DNA from: Rodentolepis nana
Lineage: Eukaryota; Platyhelminthes; Cestoda; Cyclophyllidea; Hymenolepididae
Direction of reading: 5' to 3'
Length of the DNA: 31,295 nucleotides
NCBI GenBank assembly: GCA_900617975.1
Contig: UZAE01000186.1
Location: 1 to 31,295 of the forward strand
Shown here piece after piece: positions 10,605 through 21,854 of the stretch (position 1 is its first letter; the number at the start of each line of letters is the position of its first letter). A program made the translations under genes and the position numbers. The notes beneath the pieces were generated by a model that saw nothing but the letters and a program-made list of their open reading frames with translations, searched no databases and was not told the origin of the DNA.

Positions 10605-13028
10605 ATATCTGGACAGCACTTTTTCGGTGAATCTAATATTTAACGTTACAAGCAACTTCTATTTTAAATAAGTTTTAACGGTACACACTCCTTGTTCGAA
10701 TGTGAACGGCATTCTGCATGACTGAATTCACTACTTTTATTGAAAATTAACAACGCAACACTAAATAATAACCAATTAAAATTAATGGCTGCTTTACAGT
10801 GCTCAGTGCCACTTTCAGTATGATATATAAAGTGCGGCCTCTCTTCTCTTGGCTACACCGTATTCATGATATTCGATATAATCGTACAATGTGTCAATTG
10901 TCGAAACTAAATATCTCATAGTATTAATAGTCAATTGCTGTACTGCGACTAAACTTTCAGGTTCCTTGAGGTTAATATTCCTCAAGTCCATTTACGAGAG
11001 ACATTTTAAAAATTATAATTGGACATAGGAGTGACACCATGAAGTCTCCCTCACGAGAAACTCAAAAGTTGCTATCTCGACTTTAACTGGACTTAACTCG
11101 TGTGTTTAGGCTATTCCACCTTCTGAGAGTGCATGAATAGGATCCTAAACCTTGATCTCCAACTCAAATCTACTCCAGTAGTACATCCCTTATGAAAGTT
11201 CTTTTATAACCCTATCGGGTAGGAGCACGGTTTGTAAGATTCACTCCGTTGAAATGATCGATCTAACTCAGTAACTTGAATGACGATGCTAATTGGCCAC
11301 TAACTGACTGTCTGCGGTAACTAAAGCAAGATTTCAAAAAAACACAAGGATATCATTTAGATATAACGGAACTGATAAGTGCGGATGTGTTGCAATTTGA
11401 GGCAATAAAAGGATTTGAAAGTGAAATTTTACCCCACTTTCATAAGTTAATCAGTATTCAGAAATACGATGGGCAATAAGTGAATACTCGAAACTTCGAG
11501 GAAAGCTGTCTACGCTGTTCTAAAGCTCTTTTGTAATGGAAAGAATAATGTTTTGCCACACTGGTTAATAATGCATTCAATGAGAATAAAGTGGGTGTTT
11601 CTAAAATGCCCGTTACACTGATTGCAATCAAAGTGACTTGTAACTGAAATAAAGCTTTCACAAATATGTTTATTGACTTAATTAATTGCCATCAACAGAT
11701 CGTAATCCTTTGATTCACTAAAATGTCGTCATTAGAATGCCCCCATATTCAATAAAGGCATGTTTTATTTGCGGTTCCAGCTGTGGGGGTCGTATTCTTT
11801 CGAGGGCTAAAATAGCTTGAATTTGGAATGTAGGTAAGAGGACATAAATAAGCTAGCATTATTTGGCATTTTAAGAATGCATTTATTGCCGGTTCATTCT
11901 TTGAAAATATGTAACAAACGGAAAATAATGTTGTAAAGTGGTCTCGTAAAAGTTGGCGTCAATATTCGTTATTTTCCTATTTCCATAAAAAATAATTTCG
12001 TTCGGTCCTTAAATTAGAATTCTTTTACCTCGACCTCCAAATTGGTTTAAACAACGGACGACTACATGATTTCTAAAAAAAATCGATATTTCGTTGTGCT
12101 TTTAAGTAAATTGTTAGGAAATTTATTGGAAATTTAAATGCAAAATATGCCTTTAATATGCCATCTTAAAACTGCCTGAGTGTGAACCATCCAGACCTTC
12201 AGAGCCTACCCAATTAAAAAATACCCTTGTGGACACTTCGACTTGAGTGGAATTGGCTCCCTTTATTGTCTTTCGTGGTCTCTTTATCAATCAAAATGGT
12301 TTTAATTTGCACGAAATACTTTGCAATTAACACATTTTCTCATGCTTAATGTGCGATATAGAATTTTTTCGAGAGAGTTAATGAAGTTGCGTTTTTGCAT
12401 GTTCTGAAAGTACAGAATTAGTGCATGCTTATTAAAACATCCAAGTTTGAGTAAGGTGATAAATATTAATAAATATGGCTAATGCAGTAAGCTATGCGGT
12501 AAGTTATGAACCATTCAGTCATCACTTATCCGTTATGGATTACCTCATTATATCACTATTTCATTTGAGTCGATACAAATTTTCAATACCCACTAGAACA
12601 AACCCGAGACAATATGATCCTAAAAACAGGCTATTACTGCTGTGAGAGAAGGTCTAACCGAATGGGGAGGTCATTTTTACTGGAGACTGCTGTGAAGATA
12701 AGAATGGTTCTGCCACAGTGATCGTATGAATTAATCTACCCCCAACTAGTCTGTCTCTGGGAATTTCGCAACCTTATATCCTATATCTTCAATTAGCCAA
12801 TGTCTTTTTTCCCGATTTGTTGACAAGTTAAGTTCTTAAAGCTTTATAACTAACTGCCAAGCACATGGTGGCCTTTTGCGTTCCCAATAACTGTCAAAAA
12901 TCTTTTCATTAATCAGTGAGGATATGATTAGGAAGAGTTTTCACTAAAATTAAAATCAAATCGTTTATTTGGAAGTTTAAATTTACTTAAGTCTGTTTGC
13001 TGATATTATAGTGAATGAATGGTAATTG
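10605..13028. other. Intergenic stretch between zinc-finger genes, nothing recognised
   Basis: Neither strand gives a motif-bearing frame or a convincing exon. The minus-strand frame near 11458-11661 has no family resemblance. Confidence 0.5.
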
Positions 13029-13034
13029 TTTATT
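13029..13034 (-). promoter_or_regulatory. Polyadenylation signal AATAAA of zinc-finger gene B
   Basis: AATAAA on the minus strand, about 32 nt after the TAA stop (13066-13068), as in the paralogue. Confidence 0.6.
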
Positions 13035-13065
13035 TAAAAAAACTTTGCAATAAAATTTCCCATTT

Positions 13066-14314
13066 TTAACGGATGCAAAAACATCTTCCGATGTGGTAGC
13101 CTGCAAATGAAAGAGAGAATGAGTATTTATTGATAGTATTAATAAAATCAATACGTATTAAAGTACTCACTTCCATGGGCTCTATACCAATGCTCAATAA
13201 CCAGTTCGGGGAGGTGCCCCGTTCTTTCACATTCAAAGCATCCATATATTTGACCCTCAGTTCGATCATGATGACCTTTCGAATGCAAAAAATAAATATC
13301 CGTAGTAAAAACAAATAATTCTTATAATAATGTTTGCTTGAGCAAAGTGAATTGCTGACTTGACCTTCACTTGACTAAATTGACATCACCTTCGCAAATC
13401 GGGCTTCAAGAAATTCGCATCTAACTATCTACTAATTTAACATTGCATTTAAAACATTTTATAAAGGTGAATTAGAAGGTATCCCGAAGTTAGTTCCACA
13501 TGAAGCTAGTCGTCACTGCCCTCTCCCCACTCCCTTTTCGACCAATATCCATTAAGGTAATTGGTTATAACCACCACTGGATGAGCACCGATAGACACTA
13601 ATCCCATTACATGATCGTGAAAAATATTCACGTTAGTCACTGAGAAGTAAATTGAATGCTAAGAAAATCTTATTTAAAATAACAACCCCGATCTAACACC
13701 ATAATGAGTTGTACGGCACCTAATCTTTGACTATTTGTAGAAACAAGTCAGAGATATCTAATTAGTTACGCTTTTCACTGCTATAGTCAGGTCTGTGTAT
13801 TTCAAGGCATTGAAGTCCAGATGATTCTGAACTGATATTGTGAGTACCTCTTAGTCGTCTATAGGATAATTGCATCATCACTGTTTAATAAAACAAGGGT
13901 GGCAGCCTACCTTGGTGCTGAGCAATATAATGGCATAAAAGGAGATAAAATGTGCTGAAATTTCCATCACACATATTGCATTTAAGATGCTTTTCACCTG
14001 TAAATAAATGAAAAATATTGACATAATTTGGATCCTTAATTAAATGATAAATGATAGCACCTCCTAACATACTCCTAATGTGTTTAAATAGTTTTCGAAT
14101 GGACGAATGAATCTTGGCACATAATGTACACATTTTCTTCGCTTGTTCTAGAAAGATAGAAAAAAATATTCAAAATATCATAACTTTGACCAAAAGGGAA
14201 GATTAATTGATTCATTGGTTAGATCATACCTGGATGCTCAAATTTTACATGAAGAATGAACATTTTTTTCATTCGATATCTCCTATAGCAGAACTCGCAT
14301 TCGAACCTTGTCAT
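13066..14314 (-). CDS. Four-finger C2H2 zinc-finger protein B (spliced)
   Basis: Predicted coding exons: 14314-14230, 14147-14073, 13997-13911, 13275-13171 and 13100-13066, giving 128 residues, the same length as paralogue A. Fingers: CEFC..HVKFEH (exon 1), CTLC..H with the final His coming from exon 3, CNMC..HYIAQH (exon 3) and CFEC..HWYRAH (exon 4). The tail is SYHIGRCFCIR then TAA, against SFHIGRLFILR in A. All introns are phase 1; donors include GTATGA, GTATGT, GTAGGC and GTGAGT. The last acceptor (TTTCATTTGCAG) is strong, the exon 4 acceptor (TTCGAAAG) weaker. The ATG at 14314 lies five residues before the first Cys, as in A. The frame stays open upstream (RRLENKRV), with a possible acceptor near 14337, so extra 5' exons are possible. 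The function is probably nucleic-acid binding, by family. Confidence 0.8.
13276..13910 (-). other. Intron 3 of zinc-finger gene B
   Basis: A 635-bp intron with a GTAGGC donor and a CGAAAG acceptor. Nothing else is recognised in it. Confidence 0.6.
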
Positions 14315-14345
14315 GACTCTTTTGTTTTCCAAACGTCTCTTCGGA

Positions 14346-14720
14346 CACGGGTAGTTGTAAAAATTATGTCATATTTTTATGAAAGGCTATTAAACATAAC
14401 TCATTAAATTTATTCACATTTGAAGTAAAAGGATGTGAGCAGATCTAATGTCTTTATCATTTTTTTTCGGTGAAAACTATTAACTTTACTTAGATAGAAA
14501 CGTGTTAAATTAGTTGGGTAAAAATCTGGTCATATGCTGATGTCACGCAAATTTGTCTTCTTTAAATAATAGAGGTAGACCTTAACTCTAAATCTCTTTA
14601 AAATGATTATTTATACCCATTTAATTTAAAAACGTATTTATTTGATTGCTATGGGATAAAGTATCTACTGCGTTTGTCAGAATTCTCCCATTTAATATGG
14701 TGAAAGCCCAAGTCATAATA
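14346..14720. other. Upstream flank of zinc-finger gene B
   Basis: AT-rich, with no recognised promoter motif or exon. Confidence 0.4.
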
Positions 14721-14734
14721 ATTAATGAAATATT

Positions 14735-15042
14735 TATTTATTTCAAATGGCAGGTATTTTGAAAGTTATCATTAGCCCTTGAGCTGACTTCAAGCTTCAC
14801 AGAGGAAAGGAACAACAAAATAACAGAAAGTCGAAAGGTGGGAAACAGAAGAGTGTTTCACGGATATAAAAGAGACAGTCAGACACAAAGGCAGAGAAAG
14901 TGTGAGATGAGTACTGTGAAAGTGGACGAGTGTGACATACAGACGGGTCATGGTAGTTTGAAGTCAGAAGTCAACTGCCGTTGTATAGACTTTTGCTGTA
15001 TGAGTATACATACCACGTGGAGGTAAGTGTATCGCACACACC
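14735..15042 (-). mobile_element. Ribozyme-headed short retroelement, copy B (ribozyme core deleted)
   Basis: A full-length insertion in reverse orientation, with the (AAAT)n tail at low coordinates and the 5' end at 15042. The duplication attaatgaaatatt is perfect over 14 bp (14721-14734 and 15043-15056; the left copy may merge with the tail). It retains the pyrimidine-rich body and the GGGCTAATGATAAC-type block. The ribozyme has lost about 14-16 nt: the 3' strand of P1 and the following GGGCAAC are missing between P3 and P4, so it cannot form the active fold. Confidence 0.9.
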
Positions 15043-15056
15043 ATTAATGAAATATT

Positions 15057-16656
15057 GGCGATTGAAACAGACATGAATGGATGAAGATAATTAAATATCC
15101 AGGTCTTGATGATAAGCAGTCAGTAAAATAGAGAGAATAAATAATTAAATTTGAATTTTAAAACTTGGACTACTAATTATTAAATACTGCACCTGTCGAA
15201 ATAAAAAACGATTAAGTGGGATTCTTTAAGCTTCAAAAGATAATGGAAATAAAACAGGAATTTCAACTTCCAATTACAAGCCATAAAGTATTCTAGATTG
15301 AATAACCGTTGCCTTCTTCATTTAAACTGTGGGACAGGTCATCGCTAAGCGTGTCATCGTATGCATGCACGCAAGATCGGGAGGTGCGGCCGTGTAACTC
15401 TCTGTGCAGACCACCGCACAATCAGTGGCAAATCAGGGGCCTCAATTTGTTTAACCGAATCCTCCATGCTGATCATGCTTAAGCTCCTTGCGCGTTCACT
15501 TTTATCCACAAAATACTTACTAAATAAACGTGTTCCGTGCTACACGTCTGTTTCCTCTATAGCTGGGCTATAGCTTAGCTAGATCTGGGAGTCGAGCTAA
15601 ATGTAGGAGAATCAGCCACAGAGATTTGTGAGTTAGTTAGGCTTTACTAGTGTAGCAATCCGCTACAAAACTTAGTTAAGCTACCTTAGTTTACATTGAT
15701 TGGAATGTAAGCTAAACACACATTCCCAATCGGTGTTCTATGTTATTTTATATCAGTGCAATACTTTGCTTAATTAAATTTTACTTATTTTGTTCTGTGC
15801 TCCTGATGTTTAAAAATTACGAAAGAAATCGATTATTCATGCCAGATTAAAGTGGCAGGTTAAATTGGAAGGCATATAAGCGACAAAACGCCAGACTCAT
15901 TTGACACGTTTCATTTGTCACAGATGTCTATTTAAATGAGAACCAGATAAAGAAGCTTGCAGTTATCTCTACGACGCATTAGATTTTATTATCTGCTTAT
16001 CATTCTACTGTCTACTTGATGGATCCAATTTACGTGACACCATAAACCACTTAGAAGTTTTCAGGACAAGGTGAGCAGCTAATGACTAGACCTACCAAGA
16101 GCTTACTGCTTCAAACGCCAGAAAATCGAGAGGTAGGTGCAATGAAAAGCTTACTATTACGAAGTTCTCGCAGCACTAGTAGAAAACTCTACGAGTTGGA
16201 CTGAGGAAAAATTTGATTTCTTTGAAGGGTATTTCACTTTAATTAATTAAATGAGATAACAAATAAAATGGAAGCTTTATCACCTTAGTTTGCTGCAAAT
16301 AGTAAGAACAAGACCTTCATCTGAGATGTTTCTAATCCCATCTTATACAGCCAAATAGCTAAGCAATAGCACAATTTAGGATAGACGTCAATTTGTTATT
16401 TGTTCGTCATTATTAAAAAATGCATTGATTGCATACATTATCTCTTCCTAACTTTGAAAAGCTAGTTGTTTTTTGCAAAAGGGGCACGCATAGGTGTGAT
16501 TAGTTATGTCTATATTCAAGATTATATCTGTCCAATTTTGAGACATAGTCACGCGTTTATTTTATCTGTCAAAATAAATCTATAGTTTGTACCTTTTTCG
16601 CATTTTTTACTGTGTTTAAAAATGCTCAAGCCATTTTGCCAAAACGGTATGTTTAA
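15057..16656. other. Intergenic stretch with a GC-richer island
   Basis: Mostly AT-rich. About 15325-15600 is clearly richer in GC and CpG (atgcatgcacgc, gggaggtgcggccg) and contains AATAAA (15523-15528). It could be a solo LTR or another transposon remnant, but I find no matching second LTR, no TG..CA boundaries with a duplication, and no protein motif. Confidence 0.35.
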
Positions 16657-16668
16657 TACATTCTCTGT

Positions 16669-16740
16669 GGGGTGTGGGATAGACTTACCTCCTCGTGGTG
16701 CACCCTGGGCAACGTATAATCATACAGCAAAAAAGTCTAT
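16669..16740 (+). ncRNA. HDV-like self-cleaving ribozyme, copy C (apparently intact)
   Basis: P1 GGGGTGT/GCACCCT (first pair G.U, as in the viral ribozyme); J1/2 GGG; P2 ATAGACTT/AAGTCTAT, 8 pairs; P3 ACC/GGT with loop TCCTCGT; then GGGCAAC; P4 GTAT/ATAC with a 4-nt loop; J4/2 AGCAAAA with the candidate catalytic C at 16728. The CC of the P3 loop can form P1.1 with the GG after P1. Cleavage is expected just 5' of 16669, the insertion boundary. This and the minus-strand copy at 27135-27206 are the best preserved of the short elements. Confidence 0.88.
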
Positions 16741-17165
16741 TATCCGATAGTTGACTTCTCACTTTAAACAACCATCACCCCCACTGTATGTCATATTCGA
16801 CCCCTACGCAGTACTCATCTTACCCTTTTTCTACCATTGTCTCTCTACAGTATTCACCTCACCTTTGTTCTATCTTTGTGTTTGTCTCTTCCAGTACTCA
16901 CCTCACCTTTTTTCTACCATTGTCTCTCTACAGTATTCACCTCACCTTTGTTCTATCTTTGTGTTTGTCTCTTGCAGTACTCATCTTACCCTTTCTGGGC
17001 CTTTGTGTCTGTCTGTTTCTTTTACATCTGTGAAACACCTTCTGCCCCCCTCCCGAATTCTTCTCACTTTGATGTTCCTCCTCCTCTCTGTGAAGCTCGA
17101 AGTCAACTAAAGGGCTAATGATAACTATCAAACCGCCTGCCATTTGTTATAAATAAATAAATAAC
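16670..17165 (+). mobile_element. Ribozyme-headed short retroelement, copy C (internally expanded)
   Basis: About 496 bp, longer than its relatives because the pyrimidine-rich body carries a tandem duplication (16810-16990). It starts with an intact ribozyme and ends in (AAAT)n. The duplication tac(a/t)ttctctgtg lies at 16657-16669 and 17166-17178, with one mismatch; the last g may instead be element G1. Three overlapping open frames inside (81-119 codons) are the repetitive body read in different frames and are not taken as genes. Confidence 0.92.
16810..16990 (+). repeat. Tandem duplication with 83-bp period inside copy C
   Basis: The segment beginning ctaccattgtctctctacag recurs exactly 83 bp apart (16831 and 16914). 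Each unit is itself two diverged half-units of about 41 bp (cagtattcacctcacctttg and cagtactcacctcacctttt types). Related copies carry a single half-unit. Confidence 0.85.
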
Positions 17166-17178
17166 TACTTTCTCTGTG

Positions 17179-19351
17179 ACGTGCTAATAATTAACTTGAA
17201 GAAGTCACTGATATGGATTTAATCAATTGCTTTGCATGTTTCAAATGGGATATTGATAAATGAAACAAGATTTCCAAGAGTTTTGTCTTGAAGAAGGCAC
17301 TAATTTTTCAACACACTGTAGACTTGGAGGAAAAGTTATTTGATCAGTCATGTGGTCAAAGATCGTTAAATTAATTAGTTAGAAGGGGATATAGTCACAA
17401 TTAAAGACTTAAGAGCACAGACTCCGCATTATTTCTTCCTCATAGAGTTCATGTTTTGAGATTTTGTGACTAATTAAATTAATAATTCTGAAAAATATTG
17501 CCTTAGAGGCAGAAAATGTTTTGATTTTCAGGGGAGAAACAAAACTCTTTAATCGTAGGATAGTTTGAAACTTAAATTACTTTTGCGGAAAGCTAATGCT
17601 TGACATCCTAAAGGTAATGGCGTAATTTTAAAATTCAAAAGCATATTAGTTGAAATAAGTTCATTTCAAATTTTTTCCAGATAATCAAGATCGCGGATAT
17701 CCATTACAGAATAATCTACATGGCATTCATAAAAAATAAAATAATTCTTTCTGCTTCACTTCAGCTTTTAACTTTCGAGTATAATTGAAGTGTATGCATA
17801 AATGAACCAATCCACCAAGAAGAATAATTTTCCTGTTTTTTAACATTGTTAGTTTGACTGATTTGTATTGTGGCTTGGTTGGTCTGTACTTCTCAGCAAT
17901 GCATTCTAGGTCACAGATACCTACTGTGAAGAGATGATAATATCAGCTAATTTTAGTGGGGAACGATAAACTAGGATGATTCACTGAAAGTGGAATGCTT
18001 CCTTTACAGTATAAACTGATCTAACATGTCAAAATCAATTTTTGTGGAATATATTTTATACCTATTGCTTTCTGGTTTGTCCAGTGCTTAAATAGCATTG
18101 CATGCCAATATATCTATTTCAAAGGTATGAAACAGAGCCATGTATACATTAGCCTATACATTATTCGCATTAATAAAGTGGCACTTAGTGAGGGTTTGTG
18201 GCCACCATTACAGGAATGTCGCCTCCTCTTACAAAAATATTTCCAATTCTTCTTGATGACTTGAATGCCTTGCGGTATTCCTACATGCATGTAGTGGGAG
18301 GTTTGGTATTTTGCAGACAACTTTAGTGAAGGAAGGCAAACATCTTGCATTGATCTACTTCAAAAAATAAGGTCCGCACCACATCTATCAATGTATTTCA
18401 GTTGGATAGCACTTTTTGCGAGCGCATATTTTACGCCTACATACTATCTTCTATCACTTCAAAGCCAATACTCTTATATGTTTTTGCACTCTTGATGAAA
18501 GCGTTTTATCATTAACCCACGGCTTGAGTAATTTAAACTCCACAAAATGATCTACTCTTTATTTTAAGTAGCCTTATTTCGAAAAGTCTTTTCTCTTTTG
18601 CTGATTTTAATTAGTAATGATAATTCCCCTAACACCGACCTCCTTAATGCATAAATACCCCCCAAGGGAAATAAATAGTTTTCTTTTCTCCGAGGATAAT
18701 TTTTGACTTATTATTTGATCCCAGTATAGGGTAGTTAATCAAAATTTAAACATGTCATTTTACAAACCTATCGCACATAGTCTGTTGGCATTCGTTTGGC
18801 ACTCGATTGCGCGACATGTCGCCCTAATTCCGCGATACTTTGAGGTCAGTATGGAAACTTTATGCCAAAAAGGCCTATTGCATTTCATAACCAAATTCCG
18901 TAATTAATTTCTTTAGAATTGATTACAACATGTTCCTACATTTACTCCATACACACTTTAATCCATGTTTCCACATGTAATCTCCCACATGGAAGAATTT
19001 TGAGACTTCCTCTTTCGCCATAAAACTGCATACTTTCCGCTTTATCTTAAGACGTAAATTCACTTTGCAGACTTCCACACCTTTTTATGACGAAGTATTT
19101 CTCCAACTCCATTTTAGCGCCTTCATAGTAATTTGAGGTTAATATTTTCTGTTCTTCTAAAGGGTTCATTAATATCACACATTTCGATTTCCAAAACATA
19201 GAGGCCATGACCTTAACGTACCACTAGGCTTTGTACTTGACAAGTTTATATGTTTCCTTTGTATGTCGCTCATTCAACAGAATTTTGCTTTCTGGCCAGA
19301 ATTGGTAGATCTAAGTTTCAGTTCCGGCAACTGAATAATTAAAAATTATTC
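17179..19351. other. Intergenic stretch with one unrecognised open frame
   Basis: A minus-strand frame at 18114-18350 (78 codons, starting ATG; HSCNGGHKPSLSATLL in its second half) reads more like coding sequence than its surroundings. It lacks splice context and matches nothing I know, so it may be a decayed transposon. The rest is AT-rich and empty. Confidence 0.35.
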
Positions 19352-19644
19352 TTATTTGCCTCCACCTTTCCCAAAGTGGCTAAAGAAATTACAGCTCTTT
19401 AGATCAGGTGGTGTTCTTACAATTCTTTTGGAACCTTCCGTGCCAACCAAGAGCTCACTCAAGCCTAAATTTTCAGTGAGAATTGAAAATTCTGATCTTT
19501 GTTTTTCTACTGCATTGACAATTTCCATAATGCTAACTCGTCGATCTAGTTTCACTCGGTCCTATAAAAGAGAGATGCTTTCTTGAGATTTTGCTGTGGT
19601 AGGTCTACCTCCACGTGTGTCGCCATCACGCTGCACACATCCCT
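19352..19644 (-). CDS. Two exons of an unrecognised gene (3' end)
   Basis: Exon a (19644-19609, acceptor CTTCAG) encodes 12 residues, RDVCSVMATHVE. A 47-bp phase-0 intron (GTAGAC..TTTTATAG) leads to exon b (19561-19352), encoding 69 residues to a TAA. Joined, they give a charged, helix-prone stretch (DRVKLDRRVSIMEIVNAVEK, followed by RSEFSILTENLGLSELL) and a Gly/Lys tail. No domain is recognised. The intact frame, matching phases and good splice sites argue for a real gene. An ATG in exon a could be the start, but the frame stays open to the acceptor, so upstream exons may exist. The end is uncertain: a GTAAGA inside exon b could be a donor, and no close AATAAA follows the stop. It lies just downstream of the Ly6-type gene, on the same strand. 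Confidence 0.5.
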
Positions 19645-20406
19645 CTGAAGCGTTTAAGACCATTAAAATTGATTTCTCAACTTGACAAACAATCCCCATA
19701 AACGTGTTTTAAATTTTCTATGATCTTAACAGGTTTCCAGTTTATTTAAGTCAAAAAATTTAGGTCGGTTCTGATCATAAAATTGGACATTTGGGGGTCG
19801 GAAATTGCTAGTCATTTTGAGATGTTACCCGCGTTGAATTTGACCCAATATGGTAATGGTTGCATGCTACTAAAGAAGTATTAAATTAATGTCTGAACTT
19901 ATAGAAAAAATTATCAATTTTTGCGTTATTTAAAGCTAAATCGTTTGACTGAAAACTTTTTGACTCACCCTAGTACTTGAGCGGTTTCACTGTTTCTTTA
20001 ATCACTAAGGTATTATTCACTTTTAAACTTCTTTTGTAGTAATTTTTTTGCAAAGGTGATTACAAATAACCCCACTCTGATTCTTTGCTCAGAATTAATA
20101 AATATCGTAATTCAGAAATGTTAATAATTACTATTTTACAACTTTAAAAAACGTAATGTAAAATTTGATTGTTTATCAAAACACTCGAAGTGTTTAAATT
20201 GTTAAATATTCCAAATTATTTAGAAGCATAAATATGTAAAACGATAGTAGTTAGTCTTTACATAATTAAATAATATTAAAGAATTCTAAACAAATTAAAA
20301 ATAAATATCTCAATTACAGCTTTATATTTTGTTAAGAGTATTTGTAACTTGAGACTTGACAATTGGTTGGGTTAAATTGCATTAAAATTAGAACTGAAAT
20401 TGGCCC
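19645..20406. other. Intergenic stretch, nothing firm
   Basis: Very AT-rich. A 29-codon minus-strand ATG frame near 19816-19730 (NVQFYDQNRPKFFDLNK) looks faintly coding, but its possible donor phase does not fit the exon at 19644. Confidence 0.35.
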
Positions 20407-20412
20407 TTTAAT
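20407..20412 (-). promoter_or_regulatory. Possible ATTAAA polyadenylation signal of the Ly6-type gene
   Basis: ATTAAA on the minus strand, about 20 nt after the TAA stop (20432-20434). This is a common variant of AATAAA. Confidence 0.4.
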
Positions 20413-20431
20413 CAGATTGCTTGTTGTTTTC

Positions 20432-21854
20432 TTAAAGCAAACTAAATTTTGCGACAGCCGTTAGGGTAAGACAGACAAGAGATAAAATGGTGGTTTTCGG
20501 ATAACCTTCAGCACCGTTGCATGCATTGCCTCCACAAACGCAGACTTCAGTCCATCGTCCCTGGGACATTGTTGAGATGCATTTCTGCTCTTCTTTATTC
20601 ATTCCAGAACTTGAGCAAAATCGTCGAACAAGTACTACCTCTAATGGTAAAATAACAAACCAATGACATTTTATCTTTTTAACCAAAAAAACATGAATGT
20701 TCTAAGGTTAGCTCTTAAGCAAACTCTAAACAAAGTTAATTTAAACGAAATAAGAACTTTAAATTGTCTATGCCTGCTTTCCGAGTTCACCTTATTTCCG
20801 AAATTTTTCGACTTACTCCCAATTAAAATGAAAATTAAGTAGCCTCATACAACAACAAAAACTCGCCTCTTTCACCACCAAAGTTGATTTGCTGATAAGA
20901 CTTTGTTACCAACTTTCCGCAGCCCCGTGGCTTGAAATTTTCCGTTTCTTCACTAAAACAAAATTCAAATTCCAAACAAGTAAAACAAATGAAGAAAAGT
21001 TGTGTTAGTAATTAGACGAAATGCACTTCCGCTGTGCTAGTTAAGTTGCGCGTTTACTTGATGGAAGTAGGAGATACGTGTGTGCCAGGAAGATCACTTT
21101 TACAGATAACAAAAGCTCCAAGAATAATTTTTTGATTTGTCTGCTTTTATGTAATAAAAAGAAGGCATTATTTCCTTACAATTTACAACCTTTCTTAAAA
21201 ACTGCATGCTACTGCCACTCGGTCAGTTCTCGGGGAAGAAAATTCGAAATAGGTTCATTTCTTATTTTCAATATAAATTAAATAATTACTTTTCAGTGGA
21301 AAATAAATAGGATATGAGCATTCACTTGCCATTTCTCAATGAGATCTTCACCCGGCTCCTCGCATCTCTTATTCTCAATTTCCCATTGCACATGGGTTCT
21401 TCCTGTTAAATTCATCGATGTCGGCTCGCAAACATAGCAACTAAGATTCTTACTGTAAGGTGTGAAACCTTAAAAAAATTAGTTCACAATTATTAGCAGA
21501 TAATGGGAAAAAAGCTTTAAATAAAGCAAGCAGCTATTTTAAAAGTTTTATGTAAATATTTCAAATCGTATTCCAAACTTGTCATTTTTACAAAAAGTGT
21601 AGAATCAAATTTAACGGTAAAAATATATATTGGCATGTCTCATATACTTCCAATATTTTCAGAAATGGATGAATAATTCAAAATTTAACAATTTTCCTAA
21701 ATTTAAATTGGACACACAAAACATATCCACAGGAAGATAAAATGAATATTGATAGAAGAAACTAACTTCGTTCATATGATGTGAGCACTTCCGCATGGCA
21801 AATTGTTAAACCCAGAAAGAAAATTAATCCCCCACAAAACAATTGGTTTCTCAT
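20432..21854 (-). CDS. Secreted Ly6/uPAR-type protein, probably GPI-anchored (three exons)
   Basis: Exons 21854-21767, 21468-21326 and 20638-20432 join to 145 residues. Exon 1 starts MRNQ, then a hydrophobic signal peptide (LIFFLGLTICHA, cleavage near residue 21). Exon 2 opens the Ly6 fold with LSCYVCEP and a third Cys (NKRCEEP); it carries an N-glycosylation sequon NLT. Exon 3 supplies FCSS, KCIS, EVCVC and the diagnostic terminal ACN. That makes eight mature cysteines, against 8-10 usual for the family. After it comes a small-residue region and a hydrophobic C-terminal tail (TTILSLVCLTLTAVA), typical of GPI attachment. Family members sit on the outer membrane leaflet and bind receptors, channels or ligands; the partner is unknown. 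Splices: GTTAGT to TTTTTTTAAG (phase 1), GTGAAT to TTAGAG (phase 0). The two acceptors are not ideal, but only these keep the frame. Confidence 0.8.

Noticed and set aside
14838..17143. Open frames of 62-119 codons at 14838-15026, 16751-17143 and similar places in other copies
   Set aside because: They lie inside the short retroelements, follow their pyrimidine-rich tandem repeats, overlap in several frames and have no protein motif.
19600..19620. An 11-nt match to the ribozyme P3 region (acctccacgtg), suggesting a ninth ribozyme relic
   Set aside because: No GGGCAAC, P4 or P2 partner follows, and the word is explained by the end of exon a and its splice donor on the minus strand.
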